A stretch of DNA of 60,937 nt. It comes from Planctomycetota bacterium. GTDB lineage: Bacteria > Planctomycetota > J058. Shown here piece by piece: positions 31,712 to 40,819 of this stretch. A model generated the notes under the pieces. The model worked only from the letters and a program-made list of their open reading frames with translations. It was not told the origin of the DNA and ran no database searches. The translations under genes were made by a program, and so were the position numbers. Numbering within the stretch: the first letter of the stretch is position 1; every line of letters begins with the position of its first letter. The stretch spans positions 1-60,937 of the forward strand of contig JAHBXY010000038.1 of assembly GCA_019636275.1 (NCBI GenBank), written 5' to 3'.

Positions 31712-33144
31712 CCGTGCGCGGCGCGGTGACGACCGTGGGTCAGAGCGCTCGGGAGCTCCTCCCTCCGCCGCTCACACTCGCCCCGCCAGCGCGAGGGCTG
31801 CCCTGGCCCGGGCGCGCGCGCCGATCGCGCGCGTTCACCCTGCTCGAGGTCCTCGTCGCGCTGTTCATCATCTCGATCCTGCTCGGCATGAGCCTCGGCA
31901 TGCTCTCGCGCATGGGGCGCAAGGAGGGGCTCGAGGCCACGACGGCCGGGGCGCGGGCGCTCCTGCGCCGGGCGCGCAACGCGGCGCAGGAGGAGCGCTG
32001 GCCGACGGTCGTCGAGGTCGACGCCCAGCGCTCCGAGCTGCGGGCGCAGACGCGCTCGACGATCACCCACTTCCGCTTCGACGGCGCCGCCGCCCCGGCA
32101 TCCGGCGCTGACGACGCCGCGGCCGATCGGGCGCCGGCGTCGTTCGCCGTGCCAGGGGCGCTGGGCTACGCGATGACCGTCGACGGCGGCGAGGTCGTCC
32201 TGGGCCACGTCGGGCAGGGGCTCCTGTTCGAGCGGCCGGGGGCCTGGGCCTGGGTCGAGGACCGGCCGGCGCTCTCGCCGGCCGAGGGCGTCTTCGTCGA
32301 GCTCATGCTCTACCTGGGCGACCTGTCGGAGACGCTGGACGACCGCGCCGCGCGCCCGACCGAGGCCCAGGAGCGGGCGGCCGAGCGCGCCGGCGAGCGG
32401 CCGCGCGCGCCGTCGCCGCGCGTCGTCGACTGGCGGCGGCGGACGGCCGACCTGCCGCCGCTCTACACGGTCGCGCGCAAGGGGCGCGCCTGGTCGATCG
32501 CCGTCACGGCCGACCTCGCGCTGGAGGTGGCGCTCACCGGCCCCGCGCCCGACCGCGGCCCCGAGGTCACGTTCATCGCCCGCACGCGTCCGGACACGCT
32601 CAAGGCCGAGCGCTGGTTCCGCGTGGCCCTGCACTTCGACGGCAAGCGCAGCCGCGTCGTCGTCGACGGGATCCCGCGCGTGCACCTGCCGCTCCACGGC
32701 CACGACGCGCTCCCCGAGGCGCTCGCGCGCGACCGGTCGCCGCTGACGCTCTCCGACCCGCACCCCGACGCCGGCTTCTACGGGGTGATCGACGAGCTCA
32801 AGGTCGCCGCGGTGCTCGCCTCGCAGCGCCTCGAGGTGCCGCAGGACGTGCTCCTGATCGCGCCGGAGGACGCCGTGGGCTTCGACCTGCTCGGGCAGCT
32901 CGACACCGCCCGCCACGCGGAGCCGATCGTGATCTACCTGACCGACGACGCGCGCGCCTGGGACCTGCTCGCCGGCGCGCCGCCGCCGGAGGGCGCGGGC
33001 ACGCGCACGCGCGCCGAGCAGGAGGAGCGCCAGCGCGCCGCCGCCGGGGCCACGCCTTACGCGCGGTTCGTGGCCGGCCTGGGGACGCTCGACCCGCAGC
33101 GCTGGCGCGCCGTGGTCGTCGAGCGGACGGGGATGGTCCGATGA
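31708..33144 (+). CDS. GspH-like pseudopilin with embedded LamG-like domain
   Basis: 478 aa, about three times the usual GspH. Prepilin signature FTLLEVLVALFIISILLGM begins near residue 43, after an unusually long 42-residue leader; GTG 31708 overlaps gspG's stop, and a later start would shorten the leader. The helix is followed by ARALLRRARNAAQEERWPTV as in GspH. Inserted after it is a concanavalin/LamG-type sandwich (RWFRVALHFDGKRSRVVVDG near 300, GFYGVIDELKVAAVLA near 352). C-terminal region binds nothing recognisable. Overlaps the gspK start by 4 bp. Confidence 0.82.
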   Translation: MTVRGAVTTVGQSARELLPPPLTLAPPARGLPWPGRARRSRAFTLLEVLVALFIISILLGMSLGMLSRMGRKEGLEATTAGARALLRRARNAAQEERWPTVVEVDAQRSELRAQTRSTITHFRFDGAAAPASGADDAAADRAPASFAVPGALGYAMTVDGGEVVLGHVGQGLLFERPGAWAWVEDRPALSPAEGVFVELMLYLGDLSETLDDRAARPTEAQERAAERAGERPRAPSPRVVDWRRRTADLPPLYTVARKGRAWSIAVTADLALEVALTGPAPDRGPEVTFIARTRPDTLKAERWFRVALHFDGKRSRVVVDGIPRVHLPLHGHDALPEALARDRSPLTLSDPHPDAGFYGVIDELKVAAVLASQRLEVPQDVLLIAPEDAVGFDLLGQLDTARHAEPIVIYLTDDARAWDLLAGAPPPEGAGTRTRAEQEERQRAAAGATPYARFVAGLGTLDPQRWRAVVVERTGMVR

Positions 33145-36100
33145 GCCGCGTGACGATCGCCCCGCCCGAGCGACGGAGCGGCATGCCGCGCCGTCGCCGC
33201 CGGCGCCGCCAGGGCGCCGCCCTCATCCTCGTCGTCGTCGTGATCGCCGCCCTGCTGGCGATCGGCGCCCCGTTCGTGGCGTCCATGCGCCTGCACGAGC
33301 GCTCGGCGCGCGGCTTCCACGCCGACGTGCGCGCGCGGCAGCTCGCCGACACGGCGCGCAACCGCGCCGTGGCCCACCTCATGCGCACGCACCCCGACGA
33401 GGAGCGGCGCGCGCGCGAGGCGCGCAACGACCGGGTCTCGGACGACGAGGGCCTCGACACCCTCGACGAGCTGCGCCCGACGCTCGGCCCGCTGCAGGGG
33501 CTGCGCGCGGTCGACCTGGCCTCGCCCACGGGCGAGCTGGCGCAGGTCGACGTGGTCGACGCGCGCGGGCGGATCGACCTCAACGCCTGCGGGCCGGAGC
33601 CGATCGCCAACCTGCTGGGCGTGACGGTCACCACGGCCGTCCTCTCCTACGACGACGACAAGGCCCTGCCGGTCGAGGACACGAGCCCGTTCTACTCCGA
33701 CGGCGACCCCGACACGCCCGACGGCTTCGTGCGCGTGGGCGGCGAGTTCATCATCTACCGGCACGTCGGCCTCCTCCCGCCGGCCCGCTCGAGCGAGCCG
33801 CCGCGCCCGGCGCTCCTCGGGCTCACGCGGCGGGCGTTCTTCTCCGGCGGGCCGCCGCCCGAGGAGTCCGACCAGCGGCGCGACTACCACCCGGCCGGCA
33901 TGCTCGTGCAGGACGGGCGCGGCTGGAAGGTGGCCTTCGACGCGCTGTGGCGCCACGTGGGCACCGACCGCGAGGGGCAGCTCGCGCGCTTCGAGGGGCC
34001 GGCGGCGATCCGGCGCATCGCCGACTGGGAGTTCGGGTCGCTGCGCGCGGCCATGACCCTGCAGCAGTACGGCGTGAACCTCACGCGCCTGCGCGCGTGG
34101 GGGATCACGCCGGCCACGGTCCTCGCGGCCGGGATCGACGGGGCGGCGCTGGGCGAGGACCCCGATGAGACGCCCGACGAGAAGCGCCGCCGCGAGGAGG
34201 CCGAGGGCCAGCTCAAGCGCTGGGGCGTGCCGATCGACGGGCTCAAGCGCTTCGGCGGCGACCGGGCGGTGCTGCGCGCCTACGAGCAGCTCAAGGGGCT
34301 CGGCGACGAGCCGCGCCGGGCGCTGGTCGAGCGCTACAAGCAGCGGGCCGAGCAGCTCGACCAGCGGGCGACGAAGCTCGACCAGTGGCTCAAGGACGAG
34401 CTCAAGCGCCAGCTCCGCGACCTGTCGGAGCTGCGCGACCAGGCGCCGCACCTCGAGACGATCGGGCGCATCGAGCTCGAGGAGAAGATCCGCCCCTTCA
34501 TGACCACCGACGCGCCGCCGCTGGGCGAGGCCTGGAGCGAGCCGCAGGTGGTCAACCACCGGGTGGAGTTCCAGCCCTACCAGCAGCACGGGCGGCTGCG
34601 CCTGCAGGACCCGCGGCGCTTCGCGGCCGACATGATCGTGCGCGTGCAGGCGCGCGACCGCTCGACGCCGCCCGAGTTCCGCTACTGCGTGGGCGTGCGG
34701 CGCGACTCGGACGTGCTCCTCTTCCCGCAGCTCGACCGCGACTACGGGCAGAACGAGGCCGAGGTGAGCGTGCGCCTGCCGGCGCCGATCAACGTGAACA
34801 CGGCCTCCGAGGAGGTCCTGCGGGCGATCCTCACCGGCCTCACGAGCCGGATCGGCCAGCGCGCGCAGCAGGGGCAGGCCGCGGAGATGGTCACGCCGGC
34901 CGAGGCGCGGGCGATCGCGCGGGCGATCGTCGAGGAGCCGCCGGGCAACCACATGGAGCTGCGCGCCCTGCTCCTGGGCCTGCGGGGCCGTAACGAGATC
35001 AGCGACCACGACGTCGACGCGGTGCTGCGAAACGCGATCGACCCCATGGACGCCAACCTGCTCCGCGCCACGGCGCCCTTCTGCTACGCCTCGGGCGACG
35101 TCTACGAGCTCACGGCGACCGGCGTCGTCAACGACCCGCAGGGCGTCGAGGTGGGCCGGCGGCGCTACCGCGAGGCGGTGCGCGTCGCGCCGCCGCGCGA
35201 CCTCGTGTGGACGATCGACAGCCAGTGGGACTTCACCGACCGCCTGTGGGTCACGGGGCCGCTCGGCCCCGGCGTGCGCCCCGACCCGCGCAGCGGCACC
35301 GTCGCGGCGCTGTTCCTGCCGCACGCCTGGTCCAACCTGCTGCAGACGGGGCCGGCGTACATGGGCCCGTTCGAGGCGCGCCCGTGGCAGTTCCCCTCGC
35401 GCAGCCACGCGCCGGGCGAGGGCGACATCCAGCCGCTGCGGTCGCGCGACCCGCGCTGGGCGCAGGGCGCGGTGACGACGACGCCCGGCTGCCTCCGCCA
35501 GGAGGAGTGGCACGTCAACGGCCAGCTCGACGGCGTCCCCCTGCAGGGCCTCACGGTCCTGGCCTCCGAGGTGGGCACGCGGCAGTTCACGCGCGAGGAC
35601 GGCGCGCCGCAGGACGCGCTCGGCCCGGGGTCGTTCCGCGCCTGGGTGCGCGTCGACGCGCCGCCGGCCGCCGGGGCGCGGGCCTACGTGTTCGACGGCG
35701 GGCGCGGCGACGCCCTCGACCGGCTGACGCTCTACTTCGACGGCCCGCAGGCGCTGGTCCTGGCCGCCTACGACGAGGCCATGGACGTCCGCGAGGCGGC
35801 GGCGCTGGGCGTGCCGCCGCGCGGCACCGCGCTGCGCTTCGACCTGCCGCGGCCGGTCCAGGCGGGCAACTGGTACCACATCGCGGCCCACTGGAAGGGC
35901 GCCGAGCGCAGCGACCTGGCCCTGTTCGTCGACGGCCGCGCCGGCGGGCGCGTGACGCTCGGCAGCCGCCTGGCGCAGGCGATCGACGCCAACACGGGCC
36001 TGCTCCCGCTCGAGGACGCCAGCGCCTTCCCGCCGGCCGGCTGGGTGCGCGTGGGCGGCTACCGCTGGTCGAGCCTGCCCACGCCCAACGACCGGGGGCT

Positions 36101-38813
36101 GTCGAACTCCGACCGCGACGTCGACGCGACCTGCGAGGTCCTCTACTACTCGCACAAGCAGGGCGACACGCTGGTGATCTCCACGCCGGCCGTGTCCGAG
36201 GTGCAGAGCCTGCTCGCCCAGGGGGGCACGCTCGTGTCGCCGACGAGCATGCCGTCGACGTCGCGCCGGCCGCAGCGCGGGAGCAGCCGGCCGTCGCGCT
36301 ACGTCATCCAGATGCCCAACGAGCCGCGCCCGCGCAACGTCGACGTGCAGCTCGGCATCCCGCACGCCGCCGGGACGACGGTCATCCACTTCGGCTACCA
36401 CTCGCGGGTGAAGAGCGAGCCGCAGGGCGGCTACGCCGAGGTGGTGCGCCGCGGCGGGGCGACGCTGGTCCAGCCGCTGCCGCGGACGACGCCGGCGACG
36501 GTCCTCTACAGGCCGATCCCGACCTACACGCAGCAGCAGGTGTTCGCCCAGGGGCCGAACTTCGACTACCACCCGCAGGTCGTCGGGCCGACCGAGACCG
36601 AGATCCCCGTCCTGTGGGCGGGCGCCTTCCCCGACGCGCCGATGCCGGGGGCGCAGGCGGGCGCGCGCCCGCGCCGCGGCGACCTCGACGCCGGGCCGAA
36701 CCACCTGGGCGGCTGGCCGCCCATGGGGATCGTGCGGCTGATCTCGCGCAACCGCGACGCGAGCATCGTCGCCGTCGAGCGCGTGCTCTACCGCGGGATC
36801 GACCCGGTCGGCGGGCGGCTGCTCAACTGCGTGCGCGGGGTCGAGGGCACGACGGCGAGCGCGCACTACCTGTGGGGCGCGGTGACGCTCGAGTCGATCG
36901 TCGTCAGCGACCCGACCGACTACCCCGACCGGCCGACGATCGCCGACCCGCGGGTGCACGTGTCGCTCACCCACGCGCCGGGGCAGCCGGGCGAGTACAC
37001 CGAGTGGCTCTCGGTGCAGAAGTGCCAGGACCCGCGGCTGGCCGCGCTGGGCCTGATGATGATCCCGCCGTTCGACACCCTGGCCTTCCCGCCGCCCTTG
37101 CCGCCGGGGGCGCCGCCGGCGCTGGCGCCGCTCCTGCAGCAGCTCACGCAGCTCCTGCGCAACACGCCGCTGTTCCCCTACCAGCCGGAGCTGATCTCGG
37201 AGATGCTGCGGCTCGACGGGAACCTGGGCGCCGCGCCCGGCCTCCTGCCGGTGCCCATGCAGGCGGGCAACGACCCGGAGGTCGGGCAGCCCTTCAAGGA
37301 GGTGCTCAAGCGCTGGGACGTCAGCCGCCTCATGCCCGCCCTCCTGCCGCCACAGGTGGGGCAGCGGCTGGCCGGGCTGCTCGAGGGGCCGCGGGCGACG
37401 AAGGGGACGCAGCGGCCGCCGCGCGACGGCGCGCACCTGGCCGGGAGGCGCGTCGTCCCCACGTTCGCCGTGCGCGTCGAGGACGCCGACGAGTCGGGCT
37501 GGGGCGACGTGGTCACGATCGCCGACGACTCCGGCGCCGCGCCGCCGCGCGAGGAGCAGCGCGTGGTCCACGGCGCGCGGGCGGTGGCCACGCCGGCCCC
37601 GGCCGCCGCGGCGTTGGGCGTCGTCGGCGACCGGTGCGACGGCTGGCTGGTGGCCTTCGACGACTTCGTGTCGCGGGCCTACGACGGGCGGAGCAACGCC
37701 CGGCTGGCGCGCTGGCCGGTGGGCAACCTGCACTCGGTGCCGGCGCTGACGCTCGGGCAGGCGCGCCCGCCGTCGGGGCCCGACGACGTCGTGGCCGGCG
37801 GACCCGGCGTGCTCGGCGGGCGCGTCGACGACCTGTCGAGCCACCAGCTCCGGGTGCACCTCGAGCGGGTCATGGCCTTCGACGCGACGGCCACGACGGC
37901 GCTCCTGCGCGACGACCCGGCGCAGCTCCAGCGCGGGCGCCTGTACCGGATCGGCGACGAGGTCGTGGCCGTGGTCGACGCCCAGGCCGCGTCCACGCCG
38001 GCGGGCGAGAACGGGACGTGGGCGCAGGTCACGCTCCTGCGCGGCGCGCTGGGGACGACGCCGCAGGCGCACGGCGACGGCTTCGCGTGGCGGCTCGTGT
38101 GGCCGGCGCACGCGATCGCCGCCGGGCCCTTCGGCGGCAACCGCGGCGCGGCCGCGCCCGTGCGCGCGCTCCACGGCGAGTGGCGCGAGCACGACGGCTA
38201 CGCCGCCCTCGACCGCGGCGCGACGAGCCACCCGCGCTGGGCCGAGCAGCCGTTCTTCGGCGCGTTCCCGTACGCCGGGCGCGGCCGCCAGGGCGACCAC
38301 CTGACGCGCCCCGTCGACGCGCTCGACCGCGGCGTCTTCGCCCACGCCTTCGGCGGCAACCTGGTCCAGCCGCAGGGGGGCGACCTGCTGATCGACCTGC
38401 CCTTCCGCGTCCACGACCGCCACGCCGAGCGCACGTGGTCCTACGACGGCGTGTTCTTCCAGGCCGCGCGCGAGCTGACCGGCGCCTGGATCACCCGCGT
38501 CGACTGGGACGAGGTCCTGCCCTCGCCCTCCTGCGAGGTGAAGGTCGCCCTGCGCGTCGACGGCGCGCCGAGCTGGGACGCCGACCCCGCCGACCGGCCC
38601 GGCCTGCCCGGGCGGCTCTACCTGTTCGACGACCCGCGGCAGGCCAACGAGGTCATGCTCCGGGCCGACCGGGTGGAGCTGCGCGTCTACATCACGTTCA
38701 GGCCGGGCGCCTTCTACGACGACGCCTGGAAGCGCGCGGCGCTCGTGGGCGCGGTGCGGGTGCACTACCGGCAGCAGACGCAGTCGATCCGGCGCGAGGA
38801 GCGTGCGGATTGA
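33141..38813 (+). CDS. giant GspK-like pseudopilin (1890 aa)
   Basis: Ordinary GspK is about 330 aa. Arg-rich leader, then GAALILVVVVIAALLAIGAP (about 25-44), the GspK-type TM lacking Glu5. RGRIDLNACGPEPIANLLG near 142 and INVNTASEEVLRAILTGL near 550 are two SAM-like motifs of the GspK family (NVNTA..EVL). Coiled coil at about 345-440. LamG-type domain at about 828-940 (AYVFDGGRG, LTLYFDG, WYHIAAHWKG, LALFVDGRAGG). Copies of a small beta-module at about 185-255, 1195-1247 and 1590-1655 (RG..GTT..AH). No stop or frame break in 5.67 kb. ATG overlaps the upstream stop. Should cap the pseudopilus tip with I and J; the extra mass may be an adhesive or substrate-binding head (inference). Confidence 0.88.
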   Translation: MSRVTIAPPERRSGMPRRRRRRRQGAALILVVVVIAALLAIGAPFVASMRLHERSARGFHADVRARQLADTARNRAVAHLMRTHPDEERRAREARNDRVSDDEGLDTLDELRPTLGPLQGLRAVDLASPTGELAQVDVVDARGRIDLNACGPEPIANLLGVTVTTAVLSYDDDKALPVEDTSPFYSDGDPDTPDGFVRVGGEFIIYRHVGLLPPARSSEPPRPALLGLTRRAFFSGGPPPEESDQRRDYHPAGMLVQDGRGWKVAFDALWRHVGTDREGQLARFEGPAAIRRIADWEFGSLRAAMTLQQYGVNLTRLRAWGITPATVLAAGIDGAALGEDPDETPDEKRRREEAEGQLKRWGVPIDGLKRFGGDRAVLRAYEQLKGLGDEPRRALVERYKQRAEQLDQRATKLDQWLKDELKRQLRDLSELRDQAPHLETIGRIELEEKIRPFMTTDAPPLGEAWSEPQVVNHRVEFQPYQQHGRLRLQDPRRFAADMIVRVQARDRSTPPEFRYCVGVRRDSDVLLFPQLDRDYGQNEAEVSVRLPAPINVNTASEEVLRAILTGLTSRIGQRAQQGQAAEMVTPAEARAIARAIVEEPPGNHMELRALLLGLRGRNEISDHDVDAVLRNAIDPMDANLLRATAPFCYASGDVYELTATGVVNDPQGVEVGRRRYREAVRVAPPRDLVWTIDSQWDFTDRLWVTGPLGPGVRPDPRSGTVAALFLPHAWSNLLQTGPAYMGPFEARPWQFPSRSHAPGEGDIQPLRSRDPRWAQGAVTTTPGCLRQEEWHVNGQLDGVPLQGLTVLASEVGTRQFTREDGAPQDALGPGSFRAWVRVDAPPAAGARAYVFDGGRGDALDRLTLYFDGPQALVLAAYDEAMDVREAAALGVPPRGTALRFDLPRPVQAGNWYHIAAHWKGAERSDLALFVDGRAGGRVTLGSRLAQAIDANTGLLPLEDASAFPPAGWVRVGGYRWSSLPTPNDRGLSNSDRDVDATCEVLYYSHKQGDTLVISTPAVSEVQSLLAQGGTLVSPTSMPSTSRRPQRGSSRPSRYVIQMPNEPRPRNVDVQLGIPHAAGTTVIHFGYHSRVKSEPQGGYAEVVRRGGATLVQPLPRTTPATVLYRPIPTYTQQQVFAQGPNFDYHPQVVGPTETEIPVLWAGAFPDAPMPGAQAGARPRRGDLDAGPNHLGGWPPMGIVRLISRNRDASIVAVERVLYRGIDPVGGRLLNCVRGVEGTTASAHYLWGAVTLESIVVSDPTDYPDRPTIADPRVHVSLTHAPGQPGEYTEWLSVQKCQDPRLAALGLMMIPPFDTLAFPPPLPPGAPPALAPLLQQLTQLLRNTPLFPYQPELISEMLRLDGNLGAAPGLLPVPMQAGNDPEVGQPFKEVLKRWDVSRLMPALLPPQVGQRLAGLLEGPRATKGTQRPPRDGAHLAGRRVVPTFAVRVEDADESGWGDVVTIADDSGAAPPREEQRVVHGARAVATPAPAAAALGVVGDRCDGWLVAFDDFVSRAYDGRSNARLARWPVGNLHSVPALTLGQARPPSGPDDVVAGGPGVLGGRVDDLSSHQLRVHLERVMAFDATATTALLRDDPAQLQRGRLYRIGDEVVAVVDAQAASTPAGENGTWAQVTLLRGALGTTPQAHGDGFAWRLVWPAHAIAAGPFGGNRGAAAPVRALHGEWREHDGYAALDRGATSHPRWAEQPFFGAFPYAGRGRQGDHLTRPVDALDRGVFAHAFGGNLVQPQGGDLLIDLPFRVHDRHAERTWSYDGVFFQAARELTGAWITRVDWDEVLPSPSCEVKVALRVDGAPSWDADPADRPGLPGRLYLFDDPRQANEVMLRADRVELRVYITFRPGAFYDDAWKRAALVGAVRVHYRQQTQSIRREERAD

Positions 38814-39997
38814 GGCGCAAGGCGTTCACCCTCCTCGAGCTCCTCGTCGCCATGAGCATCTTCCTCGTGCTCGGCACCTCGCTCATGGTGATCCTGCGCG
38901 GCGGGCTGGCCACGTGGCGCCGCGGGGAGGCGCGGCAGGAGTCGTTCGCCGCCGCCCAGTCCATCCTCTCCCAGCTCACCGAGGACCTGCGCTCCATGGT
39001 CGCGCCGCACGACACGCCGCTCGACGGGCTGGGCGACGTCGAGGCGCGGCTCCTCTGCGACCAGGACGAGGCGGGCCGGCAGCGGCTGTTCCTCGTGCGG
39101 ACGCTCAAGGCGGAGAGCGAGCACCCGATCACGGGCACGGCCGGGACGACGATCGGCGCCGACCGCGTGGTCGACTACCGCGACGACCTCGACGAGGCGC
39201 GGCAGGCGCGGCTGCGAGCCACGGGCGGGCTCATGGAGGTGGCCTGGGTCCACGGGCCCGACGGCGTCCTCTACCGCGGGGTCAAGGCCCCGCCGGGGCC
39301 GCCGGAGAGCCTCTTCGCCGACGGCGAGGCCTACGAGCTCGCGCCGCCGGTGGTCGTCGACCCCGCCCAGCCGGTCGCGGCCGGCCCCGCCCCGCGCGCC
39401 GGCCCCGCGCCGGCGCTCCTGCGGCCGTTCGCCGCCGACGTCCTGCACCTCGAGCTGCGCTTCTGGACGCAGTACACGACCTCGTGGGACTCGACGCACC
39501 CGCCGCGGCGGCGGCTCCTGCAGGACGAGAAGAGCGGGCCGCTCCTCTACTGGGACTCGACGCGCGCGGTGCTGGCGCCGGAGGACGCGCGCGACCGGCG
39601 GCGCTTCGACACGTTCCGCGACCGCGGCTCGCTCACGGACCCTCGCGACGACATCTTCCCCGGTAAGGTGCGCCTCGAGCTGACGCTGCGCGAGCATCCG
39701 GCCGCCGGCAGCAGCACCTTCCTCACGCGCCCGGTCGCCGCCGGCGACACCGAGCTCTACGTGCAGGAGCCCGGGCGCCTGCCGCCGAAGGGGCACCTGC
39801 TCGTCGACCGCGAGTGGATCAAGTACGACGAGGTGGTCCGCGACCGCGTCGTCGTCGCGCGTGACGGCCGCGGCGCGCGCCACACGGCGGCGGCGGCGCA
39901 CGACATGGTCGAGGTCGTGGCCGGGCGCACGTTCGTGGTCATCATCGACGTCCCCGCCTGGCGCGAGGACTGGAGCGACCAGGAGCGGCAGCCGTGA
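38810..39997 (+). CDS. GspJ-like pseudopilin
   Basis: 395 aa, about twice typical GspJ. TTG start overlapping the gspK stop (TTGA); leader LRRKA then FTLLELLVAMSIFLVLGTSL with Glu5, and LATWRRGEARQESFAAAQS as in GspJ. Long helix, then a beta-rich body. The C-terminal about 90 residues carry the same module as gspK (AAGDTELYVQEPGRLPPKG, LLVDREWIKYDEVV, ARDGRGARHTAAAAHDMVEV) before a final strand. Overlaps gspI by 4 bp. Confidence 0.85.
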   Translation: MRRKAFTLLELLVAMSIFLVLGTSLMVILRGGLATWRRGEARQESFAAAQSILSQLTEDLRSMVAPHDTPLDGLGDVEARLLCDQDEAGRQRLFLVRTLKAESEHPITGTAGTTIGADRVVDYRDDLDEARQARLRATGGLMEVAWVHGPDGVLYRGVKAPPGPPESLFADGEAYELAPPVVVDPAQPVAAGPAPRAGPAPALLRPFAADVLHLELRFWTQYTTSWDSTHPPRRRLLQDEKSGPLLYWDSTRAVLAPEDARDRRRFDTFRDRGSLTDPRDDIFPGKVRLELTLREHPAAGSSTFLTRPVAAGDTELYVQEPGRLPPKGHLLVDREWIKYDEVVRDRVVVARDGRGARHTAAAAHDMVEVVAGRTFVVIIDVPAWREDWSDQERQP

Positions 39998-40524
39998 CCG
40001 GGCCCCGCCGCGGCGGCTTCACGCTGCTCGAGGTGCTCGTGGCCCTGGGCGTCCTGGCGATCGGCGCCACGGCCGCCTTCTCGCTCCTGGTCGCCGCCGC
40101 CTCGGCCGGTCGGCGCGCCGAGCACCAGGTGCACGCGGCCCTGATCGCCGACACCGTCCTCTCCGACCTCAAGGGCGACACGAGCCTCGACCTCGACCTC
40201 TCGAGCTACCCGCGCGCGAGCGCGGTCCTGGCCGAGCGCCACGCCCGCGCTCCGCGCGGCACGCCGCCCCCGCCCGAGCCCAGCCCCGAGACGCGCTTCC
40301 TCGAGCACGACGCCGTGTGGGACGTCTACCCCGACTACCGCTACGACGTGGCGATCACGCCGCTCCCCGGTCCCGTCCCCGACCAGCCCTGGGAGTTCCT
40401 GGTCGAGGTCGACGTGCGCTGGTCCGACCAGGGCCAGCGCCGCAGCGCCTCCTTCTCCGCCGTCCTCTTCCGCAACCTCTCCCACGTCGACAACCCCCGC
40501 CCGCGCGCGACACGACGGCAGTGA
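39994..40524 (+). CDS. GspI-like minor pseudopilin
   Basis: 176 aa. Leader MTGPRRGG then FTLLEVLVALGVLAIGATAA; Glu5 present; HAALIADTVLSDLKGD follows, as expected for GspI. C-terminus ends with a strand pair (WEFLVEVDVRWSDQG). GTG start overlaps the gspJ stop (GTGA). Last gene of the tightly overlapping cluster. Confidence 0.87.
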   Translation: MTGPRRGGFTLLEVLVALGVLAIGATAAFSLLVAAASAGRRAEHQVHAALIADTVLSDLKGDTSLDLDLSSYPRASAVLAERHARAPRGTPPPPEPSPETRFLEHDAVWDVYPDYRYDVAITPLPGPVPDQPWEFLVEVDVRWSDQGQRRSASFSAVLFRNLSHVDNPRPRATRRQ

Positions 40525-40819
40525 AACTCTCGCCGGCAGTTCGCTCCCAGGGTGCACCGCCAGTTCGCTCCCGGCAGTTCGCTCCCAGGGTGAGGTCAAG
40601 CTGCCGCAACGGCGGGACTTCCAGACCCGCGGCGGTGGCGCGCTCCGCGACTGGAGCCCAAAGCGAACCGGCCGGACGTCTCGTCCCGCAGCCAGCCGAG
40701 CAGTCTCTGCCCGCCATGGAGCGGCGAGCGCACGACCCGGCTGAACCCGCCAGCGCGTGTACATGCCGCGGCCGCGCCGGCGGAGCGCTCCGCGGCGGGA
40801 CCGGGTGACCTGGCGGCGC
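40525..40819. repeat. intergenic region with triplicated 14-18-bp repeat and palindrome
   Basis: Three copies of CAGTTCGCTCCC(A/C)GG at 40537, 40561 and 40575 just after gspI, two of them extended to CAGTTCGCTCCCAGGGTG. A palindrome CGGAGCGCTCCG at 40781-40792 lies just past the 3' end of the transposase gene. The palindrome may be a REP-type element (inference). Confidence 0.55.

Noticed and set aside
33057..38765. 1902-aa minus-strand ORF antisense to the giant GspK
   Set aside because: Its sequence is Arg/Gly/Val/Asp-biased low complexity typical of high-GC antisense frames; the plus frame has a prepilin leader and GspK motif.
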